The notes: generated from the letters alone by a model not told the origin. DNA of 64,000 nucleotides from Mycolicibacterium peregrinum (GCF_001665625.1 NZ_LZSY01000172.1:1-64000); one strand, 5' to 3'. Positions 31,480 to 40,815 are shown, counted from the first letter of the stretch. Numbers and translations: made by a program.

Positions 31480-33263
31480 CCGCCACCGACCATGACGCGT
31501 CGGCCCCGGCAATGGAGCCCGACCACACCGAGGCGATCACGCTCGGCCTGCACGATGCCTCACCGCAGCACCTCGTCGACGCCATGGCCGACGATGTGGT
31601 ACTCGAATTAGGCTGGGGTCGACTGATTTTCGGGCAGACGTTCGCCGACCCCGAGACTCTGGCCGAGGTGCTGCAGCGGGAAGGCCCGGGCCGCCGCGAC
31701 ATCTGCATCTACGCCCGCGAATCGCACGTGCTGATCGCCCGCTCCCCTGCGGAACTGTTCATCGACCCGAGCCACACCTACCGGTTGCGGTTCACCGACG
31801 AACTCACCGCCGCCCAGCCCGTCGGGTTCACCGTGCGTACCTTGCAGACGCCGAACGACGCCGACGCGATGAACCGGGTGTACGTGCGGTGCGGGATGGT
31901 CCCCGCACCCGTCGACGTCATCTGGCACAACCACACCCTCACCCCTGCCGTGGTCTATCTGGTCGCGGTGCGCGACGACGACGGCACTGTGGTGGGCACC
32001 GTCACCGGCGTCGACCACAAGCGGTTGTTCGCCGACCCCGAGGACGGGTCGAGCCTGTGGAGCCTGGCTGTGGATCCGGCGGCCGGACTCCCCGGCGTCG
32101 GCGATGCGCTCACCAGGACCCTGGCCGGGATCTTCCGTGAGCGGGGCCGGGCCTACCTGGATCTCTCTGTGGCCCACGACAACTCCGCCGCGATCGCGCT
32201 CTACGAGAAACTGGGCTTCCACCGGGTCCCGGTGCTGGCCGTCAAGCGTAAGAACGCGATCAACGAGCCGTTGTTCACCCATCCGCCGGAGACCGTCGAC
32301 GATCTGAATCCCTATGCCCGCATCATCGCCGACGAAGCCATGCGTCGGGGTATCCGCGTCGAGGTGCTCGATGCGGGTGCCGGAGAGATGCGGCTGTCGC
32401 ACGGCGGCCGCAGCGTCATCACCCGGGAGTCGCTCTCGGAGTTCACTTCTGCGGTGGCCATGGCCCGATGCGACGACAAGCGCCAGACCCGACGCATCGT
32501 CTCCGACGCCGGCATCACGGTGCCCAAGGGCCGCCTGGCCACTTTCGACGCCGAAGATCACGAGTTCCTGGCCGAGGTCGGCGATGTGGTGGTCAAACCC
32601 ACCCGCGGCGAGCAGGGCAAGGGCATCACTGTGGGGGTCGATGGAGGCGACGAGCTGGACGCGGCGCTGCACCGGGCCCGCGAGCAATATCCGGAGGTGC
32701 TGATCGAGCAGCGCGCCGCCGGCGACGATCTTCGCCTGGTCGTGATCGACGGCAAGGTGGTGGCCGCCGCGATTCGCCGGCCCGCCGAGATCGTCGGCAC
32801 CGGCAAGCACACCATCGGCGAGCTGATCGAGACGCAGTCGCGGCGCCGCGCCGCCGCCACCGGTGGGGAATCGCGCATCCCGATCGACGACGTCACCAAG
32901 GGCACGGTCGCCGAGGCCGGATGGTCGTTCGACGATGTGCTGCCCGAGGGCGAGCGGCTGCGGGTGCGACGGACCGCGAACCTGCACCAGGGCGGGACGA
33001 TCCACGACGTCACCGCGGAGGTGAACCCGGAACTGTGCCGGGTCGCAGTGGCAGCGGCCGAGGCGCTCGGCATACCGGTGACGGGAATCGACCTTCTGGT
33101 GCCCGACGTGACGGGCCGTGAGTACGTCTTCATCGAAGCCAACGAACGCCCAGGCCTGGCCAATCATGAGCCGCAGCCCACGGCCGCGGCGTTTGTGGAT
33201 TTCCTGTTCCCGCAGCAGCCGGGGTTGCCACAAGCCTGGAAGCCTTCGGAGGCGGCTGACTGA
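31476..33263 (+). CDS. ngg: N-acetylglutaminylglutamine synthetase (GNAT + ATP-grasp fusion)
   Basis: A 595-aa fusion. A GNAT domain lies around residues 120-260 (LAVDPAAGLPGVGDALTRTL, NSAAIALYEKLGFHRVPV), and a cyanophycin-synthetase/glutathione-synthetase-like ATP-grasp domain covers about residues 320-590 (VVVKPTRGEQGKGITVGV, TGIDLLVPD, FIEANERPGLANHE). The Sinorhizobium homologue acetylates glutamine and joins a second glutamine. The start overlaps the asnO stop (ATGA), so the two enzymes are coupled. The usual third NAGGN gene, an M42-type peptidase, is not seen. Confidence 0.88.
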   Translation: MTATDHDASAPAMEPDHTEAITLGLHDASPQHLVDAMADDVVLELGWGRLIFGQTFADPETLAEVLQREGPGRRDICIYARESHVLIARSPAELFIDPSHTYRLRFTDELTAAQPVGFTVRTLQTPNDADAMNRVYVRCGMVPAPVDVIWHNHTLTPAVVYLVAVRDDDGTVVGTVTGVDHKRLFADPEDGSSLWSLAVDPAAGLPGVGDALTRTLAGIFRERGRAYLDLSVAHDNSAAIALYEKLGFHRVPVLAVKRKNAINEPLFTHPPETVDDLNPYARIIADEAMRRGIRVEVLDAGAGEMRLSHGGRSVITRESLSEFTSAVAMARCDDKRQTRRIVSDAGITVPKGRLATFDAEDHEFLAEVGDVVVKPTRGEQGKGITVGVDGGDELDAALHRAREQYPEVLIEQRAAGDDLRLVVIDGKVVAAAIRRPAEIVGTGKHTIGELIETQSRRRAAATGGESRIPIDDVTKGTVAEAGWSFDDVLPEGERLRVRRTANLHQGGTIHDVTAEVNPELCRVAVAAAEALGIPVTGIDLLVPDVTGREYVFIEANERPGLANHEPQPTAAAFVDFLFPQQPGLPQAWKPSEAAD

Positions 33264-33306
33264 GCGCCCGCGCGAAGCCAGGCCGCCGAATTTGCACTTA
33301 CGTCGT

Positions 33307-33432
33307 CACTCCAGCGTGACACTCGAGGTCGACCGCCACTCCAGCGTGACAAACCACGAGCACGCCGCAGCCCAACACCGCCGACCGCCACTCCAGCGTG
33401 ACACTCGAGGTCGACCGCCACTCCAGCGTGAC
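33307..33432. repeat. Four-copy hairpin repeat between convergent genes
   Basis: CACTCCAGCGTGAC occurs at 33307, 33337, 33388 and 33418, spaced 30, 51 and 30 bp, so a two-copy block is duplicated with an 81-bp period. In the first copy GTCAC...GTGAC can pair as a small hairpin; in the others CCAC...GTG pairing is weaker. The linker ACTCGAGGTCGACCGC is shared by two intervals. It sits between ngg (plus) and the hydrolase-like gene (minus) and may act in termination. No gene is seen in this 192-bp gap. Confidence 0.75.
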
Positions 33433-33455
33433 AATCAAGAGCAGGCTGCGACCCG

Positions 33456-34019
33456 TCACCAACTGCTGGTGCGCAGCACGATCTCGGCCGCCAGTTGCGC
33501 GGTCGAATCACCGGCACTGCGCCGGCCCGGCATCTCCACCAAGCGGAAGTCACCGTAGACGTAGCGCTGGCTGGCCTTGGCCACTGCGCGGGCAGCAGGG
33601 GTGCTGACCAGCACGGTGGTATTCATCTCCACCGGGGGGCATTCGTCGTCGCGGATCACACCGGTGGCGTCGGCGACACGTGGGTGGCCGCGGTCCACGA
33701 CCACCAGGCCGATGAACTTGTCCAGCCGGGTGGCGGCCAGCTCCCAGGCGAGTTCTCCCCCGAGTCGGTCGCCCACCAGCAACGCCCATTTGATGTTGAG
33801 CGAATCGAGAATGCCGACCACGGACTTGGCGGTCAAGCGTGGATCGGGACCGATGATCACCGTGCGCAGTGACGCGGTGTGCAACCGTCGGCAGATCGGC
33901 TCATAAGCGGCTGGACCGTGATGGCCCGCGCTCAGCACCACCACGGTGGAACCCTGCTCAGGTCCCGAGACGTCGACGGGCGTGGTGAATCCGTCGATCG
34001 TCGCGACGGTGGTAAGCAT
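33456..34019 (-). CDS. Alpha/beta-hydrolase-fold protein lacking the catalytic serine
   Basis: A 187-aa small alpha/beta-hydrolase-like protein. The N-terminal strand/oxyanion region is TVVVLSAGHHGPAAYEPICR. The nucleophile elbow reads LLVGDRLGGELAWEL, with Arg (codon CGA) where Ser is expected, so classical hydrolase activity is unlikely. No cap domain is present and the C-terminal His is uncertain. It is last in the minus-strand series map-cobQ-lipoprotein. It may be a binding protein or a decayed enzyme. Confidence 0.6.
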   Translation of the reverse strand: MLTTVATIDGFTTPVDVSGPEQGSTVVVLSAGHHGPAAYEPICRRLHTASLRTVIIGPDPRLTAKSVVGILDSLNIKWALLVGDRLGGELAWELAATRLDKFIGLVVVDRGHPRVADATGVIRDDECPPVEMNTTVLVSTPAARAVAKASQRYVYGDFRLVEMPGRRSAGDSTAQLAAEIVLRTSSW

Positions 34020-34082
34020 TCGGACAAACTACCGTCCAGTAGCGACGTGCGGGCCGGAATCAATATTGTCCTGACGTCGGCG

Positions 34083-34757
34083 TCAGCGTGCATCCAGGCG
34101 GTGGGCCTGGATACCGAAAACGTCCAGAAATGTCTGCGGCAATGCACCTTTGGCGACGATAGAAGGATTCTGGGCCGGGAACGCGATGCCGAGAACCGCC
34201 CAGTTGCCGACGTTCTCGAAGGCGAAGAAGATGCTCTGTTCCTCACCGCCCAGCCGCATGGTCTGTTGATAGGCCAACGCCGACGCACGCGGCGCAGCGA
34301 CCTTGGTGGTGGTCATCGGGATGCCCTTGTCCGCCGGATCGAAGTAGGTGGAGAACTGTGCGCACCGTTCTGCGGTGGCGGCCAGCCGGTCGAGCGGCAG
34401 CGGCGAGGTCATCACCGTCAGCACCATGCGCGCGCCGTCGTAGGCGGCGATGATCTGCGCGGCACTGCCCGGGCCCCGCTCGGCGGTTTCGGCGATCACC
34501 CGGGTCAGGCCGTCACTGCATCCGGCCGGGTTGGACAGCATCGGTGGCGGTCCACCGGATCCGCCAGGACCGCCGCCGTCGTCGATCACGCGATCGAACT
34601 GCACACCGGGCGGGAAGTCGGCGGGCGTCAGCAACACTTTCTCAAGGGTGGCTCCAGGCCAGGTGGCAGATCCGGCGACCACGGTCGAGCAACCGGACAC
34701 CGTCATCACGGCGACCAGCCCCACCAAAGCTGCCACCCACCGATGGCACCGGATCAT
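34083..34757 (-). CDS. Putative lipoprotein of unknown function
   Basis: A 224-aa secreted lipoprotein. The signal peptide has a basic start (MIRCHRW), a hydrophobic core, and the lipobox VSGC with Cys at residue 23. The mature domain contains a Gly/Pro-rich linker (about residues 62-72) and an alpha/beta region with two Cys (NPAGCSDG, AERCAQF) that could form a disulfide. It resembles mycobacterial sensor-like lipoproteins with PknH-type folds, but this is not established. It starts 9 bp after cobQ. Confidence 0.7.
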   Translation of the reverse strand: MIRCHRWVAALVGLVAVMTVSGCSTVVAGSATWPGATLEKVLLTPADFPPGVQFDRVIDDGGGPGGSGGPPPMLSNPAGCSDGLTRVIAETAERGPGSAAQIIAAYDGARMVLTVMTSPLPLDRLAATAERCAQFSTYFDPADKGIPMTTTKVAAPRASALAYQQTMRLGGEEQSIFFAFENVGNWAVLGIAFPAQNPSIVAKGALPQTFLDVFGIQAHRLDAR

Positions 34758-34766
34758 CTGCCCAGG

Positions 34767-36266
34767 TTACCGAGGTACATCAGCGAGCGCAGTGCTCATG
34801 GTGGGCCGCGGCGGCGGCCCCTGCGACACCAGGTCCATCACGGCATCGACGTCGAGATGTGCGGCCAGCAGGTCGGCCATCAGATCCAACTGGGCGTCGC
34901 GCCGACCCCGGACGTCGATGTCGTCGGCAACCACGAACCCGTCGCGACCTGCACCCGCGGCGACGTCGGTGAGCCAGGCCCGGCGCAGGTGGTCGTTGTC
35001 GAGCAGACCGTGCCAGTGGGTGCCGTACACCGAGCCGCAACGCAGCCCGATTCCCAGCCAGTCATCGGCTGCGCTGCGGGTCACCTGCCCGTGATGGATC
35101 TCGTAGCCCCACAACGGTTCTTCCCAGTGCCGCAGGGTTTTGTGGAGAGCGAATTCGATGTCGGCGTCGATCAGTCCGAGCCCCTCGACGGATTCCGAGG
35201 CCGCGGACTCGACGCCGTCGTCGATACGGCGGCACAGCATCTGGAACCCGCCGCACACCCCGAGCACGGGCCGGCCCTGGACCGCGTGTTCGAGGACGGC
35301 CTCGGCCAGGCCGCGTTGCCGTAGCCAGGCCAGGTCGCTGACGGTGGCTTTGCTTCCGGGAATCACGACGAGGTCGACACCGGCGAGGTCTGCGGCGTCG
35401 GCGACCCAGCGCACCGCTACACCGGGCTCGCAGGCCAGTGCCTCGATGTCGGTGGAGTTGGAGATGCGCGGCAGCCTGATCGCGGCGACAGTGAGTGTCT
35501 GCGCCCCGCGGGGCGGCTGCGGTGTGCCCACCATGCCGCCGGGCCGGACCGACACCGAATCCTCGGTGTCGAGCCAGATCCCGTCGTCGAACGGGATCAC
35601 GCCGTAGGTGGGCCGCCCGGTCAGCTCCAGCAGCTGCCGCAGGCCGGGTTCGAGGAGGGCTGGGTCACCACGGAATTTGTTGACGACGAATCCCGCGATG
35701 AGCGCCTGGTCCTCAGGGTCCAGGACCGCCACGGTGCCGTGCAGGTGGGCCAGTAGACCGCCGCGGTCGATGTCGCCCACGACGATGACAGGCAGATCTG
35801 CCGCACGGGCCAGCCCCATGTTGGCGAGGTCGGTGGCACGCAGGTTGATCTCGGCCGGAGAGCCGGCCCCTTCACAGATCACCACGTCGAATTCGGATCT
35901 CAGTGAGGCCAATTCGTCGGCGACGACAGCGGCGAGCCGCTCCCGGTGGGTGAAGTAATCGCCGGCGGCCACCGTTCCGGCCACCTGGCCACGAATCACC
36001 AACTGTGACGTGCGGTCCCCGCCAGGCTTGAGCAGGATGGGGTTGAACCTGGTGCTGGGCGCCAGCCCGGCGGCCCGGGCCTGCATGGCCTGGGCGCGGC
36101 CGATCTCGCCGCCGTCGACTGTGACCGCCGAGTTGTTGGACATGTTCTGCGCCTTGAACGGCGCCACAGACAGGCCCTTGCGCGCCAACAACCGGCACAG
36201 CCCCGCCACGACCATCGACTTGCCGGCGTCGGAGGTGGTGCCGGCGACCAGCAACGCGCCGCTCAC
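34767..36266 (-). CDS. cobQ: Cobyric acid synthase
   Basis: A 499-aa glutamine-dependent amidotransferase that amidates the b, d, e and g side chains of adenosyl-cobyrinic diamide. The N-terminal P-loop-like domain has [20 protein letters not shown] and [12 protein letters not shown], and the C-terminal glutaminase has [12 protein letters not shown] and the Cys nucleophile in [12 protein letters not shown]. The start is GTG, 10 bp after map. From memory M. tuberculosis keeps cobQ elsewhere (Rv0255c region), so this placement differs. Confidence 0.94.
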   Translation of the reverse strand: MSGALLVAGTTSDAGKSMVVAGLCRLLARKGLSVAPFKAQNMSNNSAVTVDGGEIGRAQAMQARAAGLAPSTRFNPILLKPGGDRTSQLVIRGQVAGTVAAGDYFTHRERLAAVVADELASLRSEFDVVICEGAGSPAEINLRATDLANMGLARAADLPVIVVGDIDRGGLLAHLHGTVAVLDPEDQALIAGFVVNKFRGDPALLEPGLRQLLELTGRPTYGVIPFDDGIWLDTEDSVSVRPGGMVGTPQPPRGAQTLTVAAIRLPRISNSTDIEALACEPGVAVRWVADAADLAGVDLVVIPGSKATVSDLAWLRQRGLAEAVLEHAVQGRPVLGVCGGFQMLCRRIDDGVESAASESVEGLGLIDADIEFALHKTLRHWEEPLWGYEIHHGQVTRSAADDWLGIGLRCGSVYGTHWHGLLDNDHLRRAWLTDVAAGAGRDGFVVADDIDVRGRRDAQLDLMADLLAAHLDVDAVMDLVSQGPPPRPTMSTALADVPR

Positions 36267-36276
36267 GGTACCTGCG

Positions 36277-37134
36277 TCACGGCAGGGTGAGGATCTCGGC
36301 GCCGTCTTCGGTGACCACCAGGGTGTGCTCGAACTGAGCGGTCCACTTGCCGTCCTTGGTCACCACGGTCCAGTCGTCGTCCCAGATCTCGTAGTCGAGC
36401 GATCCGAGGTTGATCATCGGCTCGATGGTGAAGGTCATGCCCGGTTCCAGCACGGTCTCCACGGCCGGCTGATCGTAGTGCAGCACCACCAACCCGTTGT
36501 GGAAGGTGGTGCCGATGCCGTGCCCGGTGAAATCACGAACCACGTTGTAACCGAATCGGTTTGCGTAGGCTTCGATCACCCTGCCGACGATCGACAAGGC
36601 ACGCCCTGGCTTGACCGCCTTGATGGCGCGCATGGTCGCCTCGTGAGTGCGCTCGACGAGCAGCCGGTGCTCCTCGGAGACATCACCGGCCAGGAAGGTG
36701 GCGTTGGTGTCACCGTGCACGCCGTCGATGTAGGCGGTGACGTCGATGTTGACGATGTCACCGTCCTCGATCACGGTCGAATCCGGAATCCCGTGGCAGA
36801 TCACCTCATTGAGCGAGGTGCAGCAGGATTTGGGAAATGCCTTGTAGCCCAATGTCGATGGGTAGGCACCGTGGTCGATCATGTATTCGTGGGCGATGCG
36901 GTCCAACTCGTCGGTGGTGACGCCGGGCGCCACGGCCTTGCCGGCCTCGGCCAGCGCCGCCGCCGCGATCTGGCCCGCGACGCGCATCTTCTCGATCACC
37001 TCGGGCGTTTGCACCCAGGGTTCGCTGCCCTCCTGCACGGTGGACTTCCACGCATATTCCGGCCGCGGGATCGACTTCGGAACCGGCAGGGTCGGTGACT
37101 GCACGCCGGGGCGCAGGGCGGTACGAACTGGCAT
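36277..37134 (-). CDS. map: Methionine aminopeptidase type Ic
   Basis: A 285-aa enzyme that removes N-terminal Met. An N-terminal extension of about 40 residues with PxxP-like [17 protein letters not shown] is typical of type Ic (MapB) proteins. Metal ligands are visible in the [18 protein letters not shown] block (two Asp), [18 protein letters not shown] and FEHTLVV. It is the first gene of the map-cobQ-lipoprotein-hydrolase series and corresponds to Rv2861c by order. The 153-bp upstream gap is shared with the divergent thioesterase. Confidence 0.94.
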   Translation of the reverse strand: MPVRTALRPGVQSPTLPVPKSIPRPEYAWKSTVQEGSEPWVQTPEVIEKMRVAGQIAAAALAEAGKAVAPGVTTDELDRIAHEYMIDHGAYPSTLGYKAFPKSCCTSLNEVICHGIPDSTVIEDGDIVNIDVTAYIDGVHGDTNATFLAGDVSEEHRLLVERTHEATMRAIKAVKPGRALSIVGRVIEAYANRFGYNVVRDFTGHGIGTTFHNGLVVLHYDQPAVETVLEPGMTFTIEPMINLGSLDYEIWDDDWTVVTKDGKWTAQFEHTLVVTEDGAEILTLP

Positions 37135-37270
37135 GTGGACAGCTTAATCGTCAGTTCAGCGACAACGCCTCCAGCGTTGTGCGGCGTCGAGCTGCCGCCC
37201 ACCGAGGCGTTGCGGCAACCCTCGCGAGAGCGGCCCTCTCGTTAACCGGTAATGGTGTTACCGTACGAGG

Positions 37271-37291
37271 ATGACTGAGGCACGGCGATGA
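37271..37291 (+). CDS. Candidate leaderless 6-codon upstream ORF
   Basis: ATG at 37271 reads MTEARR and stops in TGA overlapping the thioesterase ATG (ATGA). A TACCGT hexamer (37259-37264) ends 6 nt before it, the spacing of a leaderless start, so the transcript could begin with this small frame and pass ribosomes to the thioesterase. Confidence 0.3.
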   Translation: MTEARR

Positions 37292-37668
37292 CCGAAACCG
37301 TTCATGTGCTGGAACTACTGGAGTACCGCGAGGTCGAGTCGAGCGCCGACGGGCTGGTACTCGAAATGGACAACCGGCCCGACCTCGCCAACGTCCGCGG
37401 CGCCCTGCAGGGCGGGTTGGTGGCCACTCTGATCGACATCGCGGCAGGGATGCTGGCCGGCAATGCCAGCGGGGTCGGCTACGACGTGACGACCGCCGAC
37501 CTCAACATCCACTTCCTCGCGCCGATCATGGGCACGGCTCGCGCGGAGGCGAAGGTCGTACGGGCCGGGAAACGCCTCATCGTGACCTCGGTCGACGTCA
37601 CCGACGTCACCCGTGGTCGGCTCGCTGCCCGCGCGACGCTGACGTTCGCGGTGCTCGAACCCCGCTGA
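37288..37668 (+). CDS. PaaI-type hot-dog thioesterase
   Basis: A 126-aa single hot-dog-domain protein of the PaaI/YdiI group: NVRGALQGGLVATLIDIAAG on the long helix, followed by TADLNIHFLAPIMGTARAEA and a closing strand. It probably hydrolyses a CoA thioester. No ribosome binding site is obvious; translation may depend on the overlapping 6-codon ORF upstream. It converges with the DUF1707 gene, the stops being 2 bp apart. Confidence 0.8.
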   Translation: MTETVHVLELLEYREVESSADGLVLEMDNRPDLANVRGALQGGLVATLIDIAAGMLAGNASGVGYDVTTADLNIHFLAPIMGTARAEAKVVRAGKRLIVTSVDVTDVTRGRLAARATLTFAVLEPR

Positions 37669-37670
37669 GA

Positions 37671-38258
37671 TCAGGACCGGCGCAACGTCAGCTTCCAGTT
37701 GCGCCGCGGCCCACGGATATCGACCGAACCGCACACCACCTTGCCGGTCAGGATGATGTGCGGGGAACCCTCGGCCGGCGCGTCGCGACGGTGATCGTCG
37801 GCGCTGCCCACGATCACCTCGACGTCGTCGATCGAGGCGCTCGCACCGTCGGGCAACCGGATCTCCACCGACCCGAATTTCATGTCCAGCTCGATGACCA
37901 CCATCGGCCCGGCGAACCGGGCCCGGGTCAGATCCAGCTCCACCGAACCCATCCGGCGTACCAGGGCCAGCCGGGTCGGAACGGTCCATTCACCCTGGCG
38001 TTTCAGCGAGCCGAGCACACCGCGCAACTCGACGCGGTCGGTGGCGGTGGTCACGATGGCTCCGGGCCCGGGCAGATCCCCCACCAACGCATCGAGGTCC
38101 GAATGCAAACGGGCGTGCGACACCATCGCCGAGCGCTCCTCGAACTCGGCGATGTCGATCAGTCCGAGTGCCACGGCATTGTGCAGCCGCCGCAGCGTGC
38201 CATTGCGGTCCGCATCGGAGACCCGTAGGTCCACAGATTGTTCATTGATCCCTGTCAT
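37671..38258 (-). CDS. DUF1707 domain protein (Rv2862c-like)
   Basis: A 195-aa protein. The DUF1707 (SHOCT-like) domain is at residues about 8-60 (DLRVSDADRNGTLRRLHNAV, LGLIDIAEFEERSAMV). The C-terminal part forms repeated beta strands like a cell-wall-active regulator/LiaF-C fold (SVELDLTRARF, SVEIRLPDGASASIDDVEV). No membrane helix is seen, so it is probably cytoplasmic or peripheral. Function is unknown. ATG 38258 is chosen because conservation starts there; an upstream start at 38327 would overlap the neighbour. It follows the penicillin-binding gene. Confidence 0.72.
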   Translation of the reverse strand: MTGINEQSVDLRVSDADRNGTLRRLHNAVALGLIDIAEFEERSAMVSHARLHSDLDALVGDLPGPGAIVTTATDRVELRGVLGSLKRQGEWTVPTRLALVRRMGSVELDLTRARFAGPMVVIELDMKFGSVEIRLPDGASASIDDVEVIVGSADDHRRDAPAEGSPHIILTGKVVCGSVDIRGPRRNWKLTLRRS

Positions 38259-38281
38259 GGCAGGTTCAACGGTACCGCCGT

Positions 38282-40105
38282 TCAGGCCAGGTAGTCGGGG
38301 GGAAGGCTGTCGAACATGGTCTTGCACATCCGCACCGCGTACTCCGAGCTGCCGCCGCCGACGATCAGCGCCGCGAACGCCATGTCCCCGCGGTAACCGG
38401 CGAACCAGGAGTGCGAGCCACCCATGAACTCGGCCTCCCCGGTCTTGCCGCGCACGTCGCCGAGCCCGTTGAGATCCTTGGCCGTGCCGTTGGTCACCAC
38501 CAACCGCATCATCGGTCGCAGTCCGTCCACCATCTTCGGGCTGATCGGGGCCCCCGCGCGGTCGACCATGGTCTGGCGACCCTCGATGAGTTGCGGCACC
38601 GGAGTCCGGCCCGCCGCCACGGTCGCGGCCGCCAGCGCCATGCCGAACGGGCTGACGAGCACCTTGCCCTGACCGAAGCCGTCCTCGGTGCGCTCGGCCA
38701 GGTCGACTGTGGGCGGCACCGAACCGGTCAACGTGTTGATGCCGTCCACCTGGTAGTCGGTACCGATGCCGTAGCGCGCAGCGGCCTGGGTGAGACCGCG
38801 TGGAGGCATCCGGCTGGCGAGCTCACCGAAGGTGGTGTTGCACGAATTGGCGAATGCGCGTGACATCGGCACGGTGCCGAGATCGAATGCGTCGTAGTTG
38901 GTGACGGTCCGGTGCCCGATGTCGAGCGTGCCGGGGCACCCCAAAAGAGTGTTGGGCGTTGCCATGTCGCGCTCGATGGCCGCGCCCGCGGTGACCATCT
39001 TGAAGGTCGAACCGGGCGGGAACTGCCCCATGGTGGCGAGCGGTCCGACGGCGTCGGCGGCCCCGTTCTGCGCGACGGCCAGGATCTCGCCGGTGGACGG
39101 TTTGATCGCGACGATCATCGCCTGCTTGCCGGTGGTGTTGACCGCGTTCTGCGCGGCGTCCTGCACAGAGCGGTCCAAGCTGATGGTGATCGACGGTGCC
39201 GGATCACCGGCCACCTCGTTGAGCACGTCGACATCGACGCCGTTCTGATTGACCGTGACCACCCGCCAGCCCGGCTGACCGTCGAGCTGGTCGGCCACCG
39301 ATCTCTTGACCTCGTTGACGATCGCCGGGGCGAAAGTTTCATCGGTGGGCAACATTTCGGGCTGCGGCGTGACGACGACGCCGGGTAGCCGGCCGATGGC
39401 AGGTGCGATCCGGTCGTTGTCGGATTGCCTCAGCGTGATCAGGCTCATCGGCTGCGCGGACGCGCTCGCCTGTTCGGCGAGTCGCTGGGGGTCTCCCAAG
39501 GCGGGGTCGAATCCCCGCAGGGCGTCGGCGACCGCGCGGGAGGTCGGCATCAGCGCGGCACCGGCCGCCCTCGCGTCGAGTGCGTAGGCATAGATGTAGC
39601 CGGGTACCAGCACATCGGTACCGCCACGCTCGTTGACCGATGCCCGTCGCGGCGCGTCGGCCCGCAGGGCAAAGGTCTGGTGCTCACCCAGCCTGGGGTG
39701 CAGTCCGGTGGCGCTCCAGCGCACCTCCCACCGACCCTCGTCCCGGATCATGTTGAGCTGCCCGTCGTACGTCCAGGTGCGGTTCTTCGGCAGGTGCCAG
39801 GTGTAGCGGTAGGTGACGCTGCCGGTGTCCCCGGCGTACTTCGAACCCAGGATCTGCGCGTCGAGTCCGGTGGCCTGCAAACCGTTCCACGCTTCACCAA
39901 GAGCGGTCTTGGCATCGTCGGGCCGGTCGGCCAGCGCCGCCGCTGCCGCGGTGTCACCAGTGGCCAGTGCCGCGAAGAACTGTTCGGCGGCAGGCTCCGG
40001 CCCGTCGGGCCGTGGGGTGCAGGCACTGAGCGCCGTCGCCCCGAGGACCGCGATGACCGTGAACAGGCCCGCGGTCCGTGTGACTGATGATGTTTGAGTT
40101 GCCAT
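38282..40105 (-). CDS. Penicillin-binding lipoprotein (class B-like transpeptidase, Rv2864c-like)
   Basis: A 607-aa secreted lipoprotein (ALSAC lipobox, Cys 29). An N-terminal NTF2/MecA_N-like domain covers about residues 35-160, then a dimerisation region, then the transpeptidase: SxxK in PPGSTFKMVTAG near residue 365, SxN in AFANSCNTTFGE, and KTG in VRGKTGEAEFMGG near 553. It should cross-link peptidoglycan outside the membrane and be beta-lactam sensitive. The ATG at 40105 is required for the signal peptide; upstream in-frame codons run into tetR. It lies downstream of tetR on the same strand. Confidence 0.92.
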   Translation of the reverse strand: MATQTSSVTRTAGLFTVIAVLGATALSACTPRPDGPEPAAEQFFAALATGDTAAAAALADRPDDAKTALGEAWNGLQATGLDAQILGSKYAGDTGSVTYRYTWHLPKNRTWTYDGQLNMIRDEGRWEVRWSATGLHPRLGEHQTFALRADAPRRASVNERGGTDVLVPGYIYAYALDARAAGAALMPTSRAVADALRGFDPALGDPQRLAEQASASAQPMSLITLRQSDNDRIAPAIGRLPGVVVTPQPEMLPTDETFAPAIVNEVKRSVADQLDGQPGWRVVTVNQNGVDVDVLNEVAGDPAPSITISLDRSVQDAAQNAVNTTGKQAMIVAIKPSTGEILAVAQNGAADAVGPLATMGQFPPGSTFKMVTAGAAIERDMATPNTLLGCPGTLDIGHRTVTNYDAFDLGTVPMSRAFANSCNTTFGELASRMPPRGLTQAAARYGIGTDYQVDGINTLTGSVPPTVDLAERTEDGFGQGKVLVSPFGMALAAATVAAGRTPVPQLIEGRQTMVDRAGAPISPKMVDGLRPMMRLVVTNGTAKDLNGLGDVRGKTGEAEFMGGSHSWFAGYRGDMAFAALIVGGGSSEYAVRMCKTMFDSLPPDYLA

Positions 40106-40196
40106 TGAGGCTGATGTTAGAAACGTGGAGGCCGGAATCGTCGGAGGCGCACCGATACCGAACCGAGACTGTGGCGAGACCGACGAGTTGCCCGCT

Positions 40197-40805
40197 TCAC
40201 ACGTCCAGGGCACTCAACAGGATCTCGAGGCCGCGCCGGAACTCCTCATCGGGCCCGATGCCTGCGGCGACCGCCGCAGTCTCCGACAACAACGGATATT
40301 CGCCCGCCGGCAAGCCCGCCAGCGCCTGAGTACCTGGCCCGGCCAGACTTCCCAGTATCTCGATCTCGAGCGCTCCGAAGATGTAGGCGAGCAGGGCGCG
40401 GAACGCGTAGACCCGTCGCTTGCCGTCATATCCGGCGGTCGTGAGCACGCCGAGCACCGACTCACCCCAGCGCAGTGACGCCGGCGAGCGGTGTCGGTGC
40501 GTGAGCATCAGCGGCGCCACGGCCGGATGCCGCGCGGTCGCCGTACGTACCCGCTCGGCGAGTTCGACGAGTTGGTGTCGCGCGGATCCCCGAGGCGATG
40601 CGAGATCGACTCCGTCGAGCACGAGGTCCACCACCATCGCTTCGAGCTCGTCCCGATCGGCAACGTACCGATACAGAGACATGGTGCCCATGCCCAACTG
40701 ACGAGCGACAGCTCGCATCGACAGCCCCGCCAGCCCGTCGGTGTCGACGACCTCAAGCGCAGCTGCGGCAACCTGACGTTGGGTGAGTGAACGTGGGCGC
40801 GGCAT
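40197..40805 (-). CDS. TetR-family transcriptional regulator
   Basis: A 202-aa regulator with the HTH AGLSMRAVARQLGMGTMSLYRYV at about residues 24-46 and a TetR_C-like ligand domain (C-terminal domain of TetR_C_1 type). It is divergent from the peroxiredoxin-like gene, with a 51-bp palindromic region covering the promoter, so it likely represses that gene and itself. The ATG at 40805 is preferred over an upstream GTG because it restores the MPRPRSLT N-terminus and leaves the palindrome outside the gene. Confidence 0.86.
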   Translation of the reverse strand: MPRPRSLTQRQVAAAALEVVDTDGLAGLSMRAVARQLGMGTMSLYRYVADRDELEAMVVDLVLDGVDLASPRGSARHQLVELAERVRTATARHPAVAPLMLTHRHRSPASLRWGESVLGVLTTAGYDGKRRVYAFRALLAYIFGALEIEILGSLAGPGTQALAGLPAGEYPLLSETAAVAAGIGPDEEFRRGLEILLSALDV

Positions 40806-40815
40806 GACGATTGAC

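Noticed and set aside
33307-33432. CRISPR-like repeat array
   Set aside because: Only four copies, with spacers of two lengths that themselves repeat; a duplicated hairpin block explains it.
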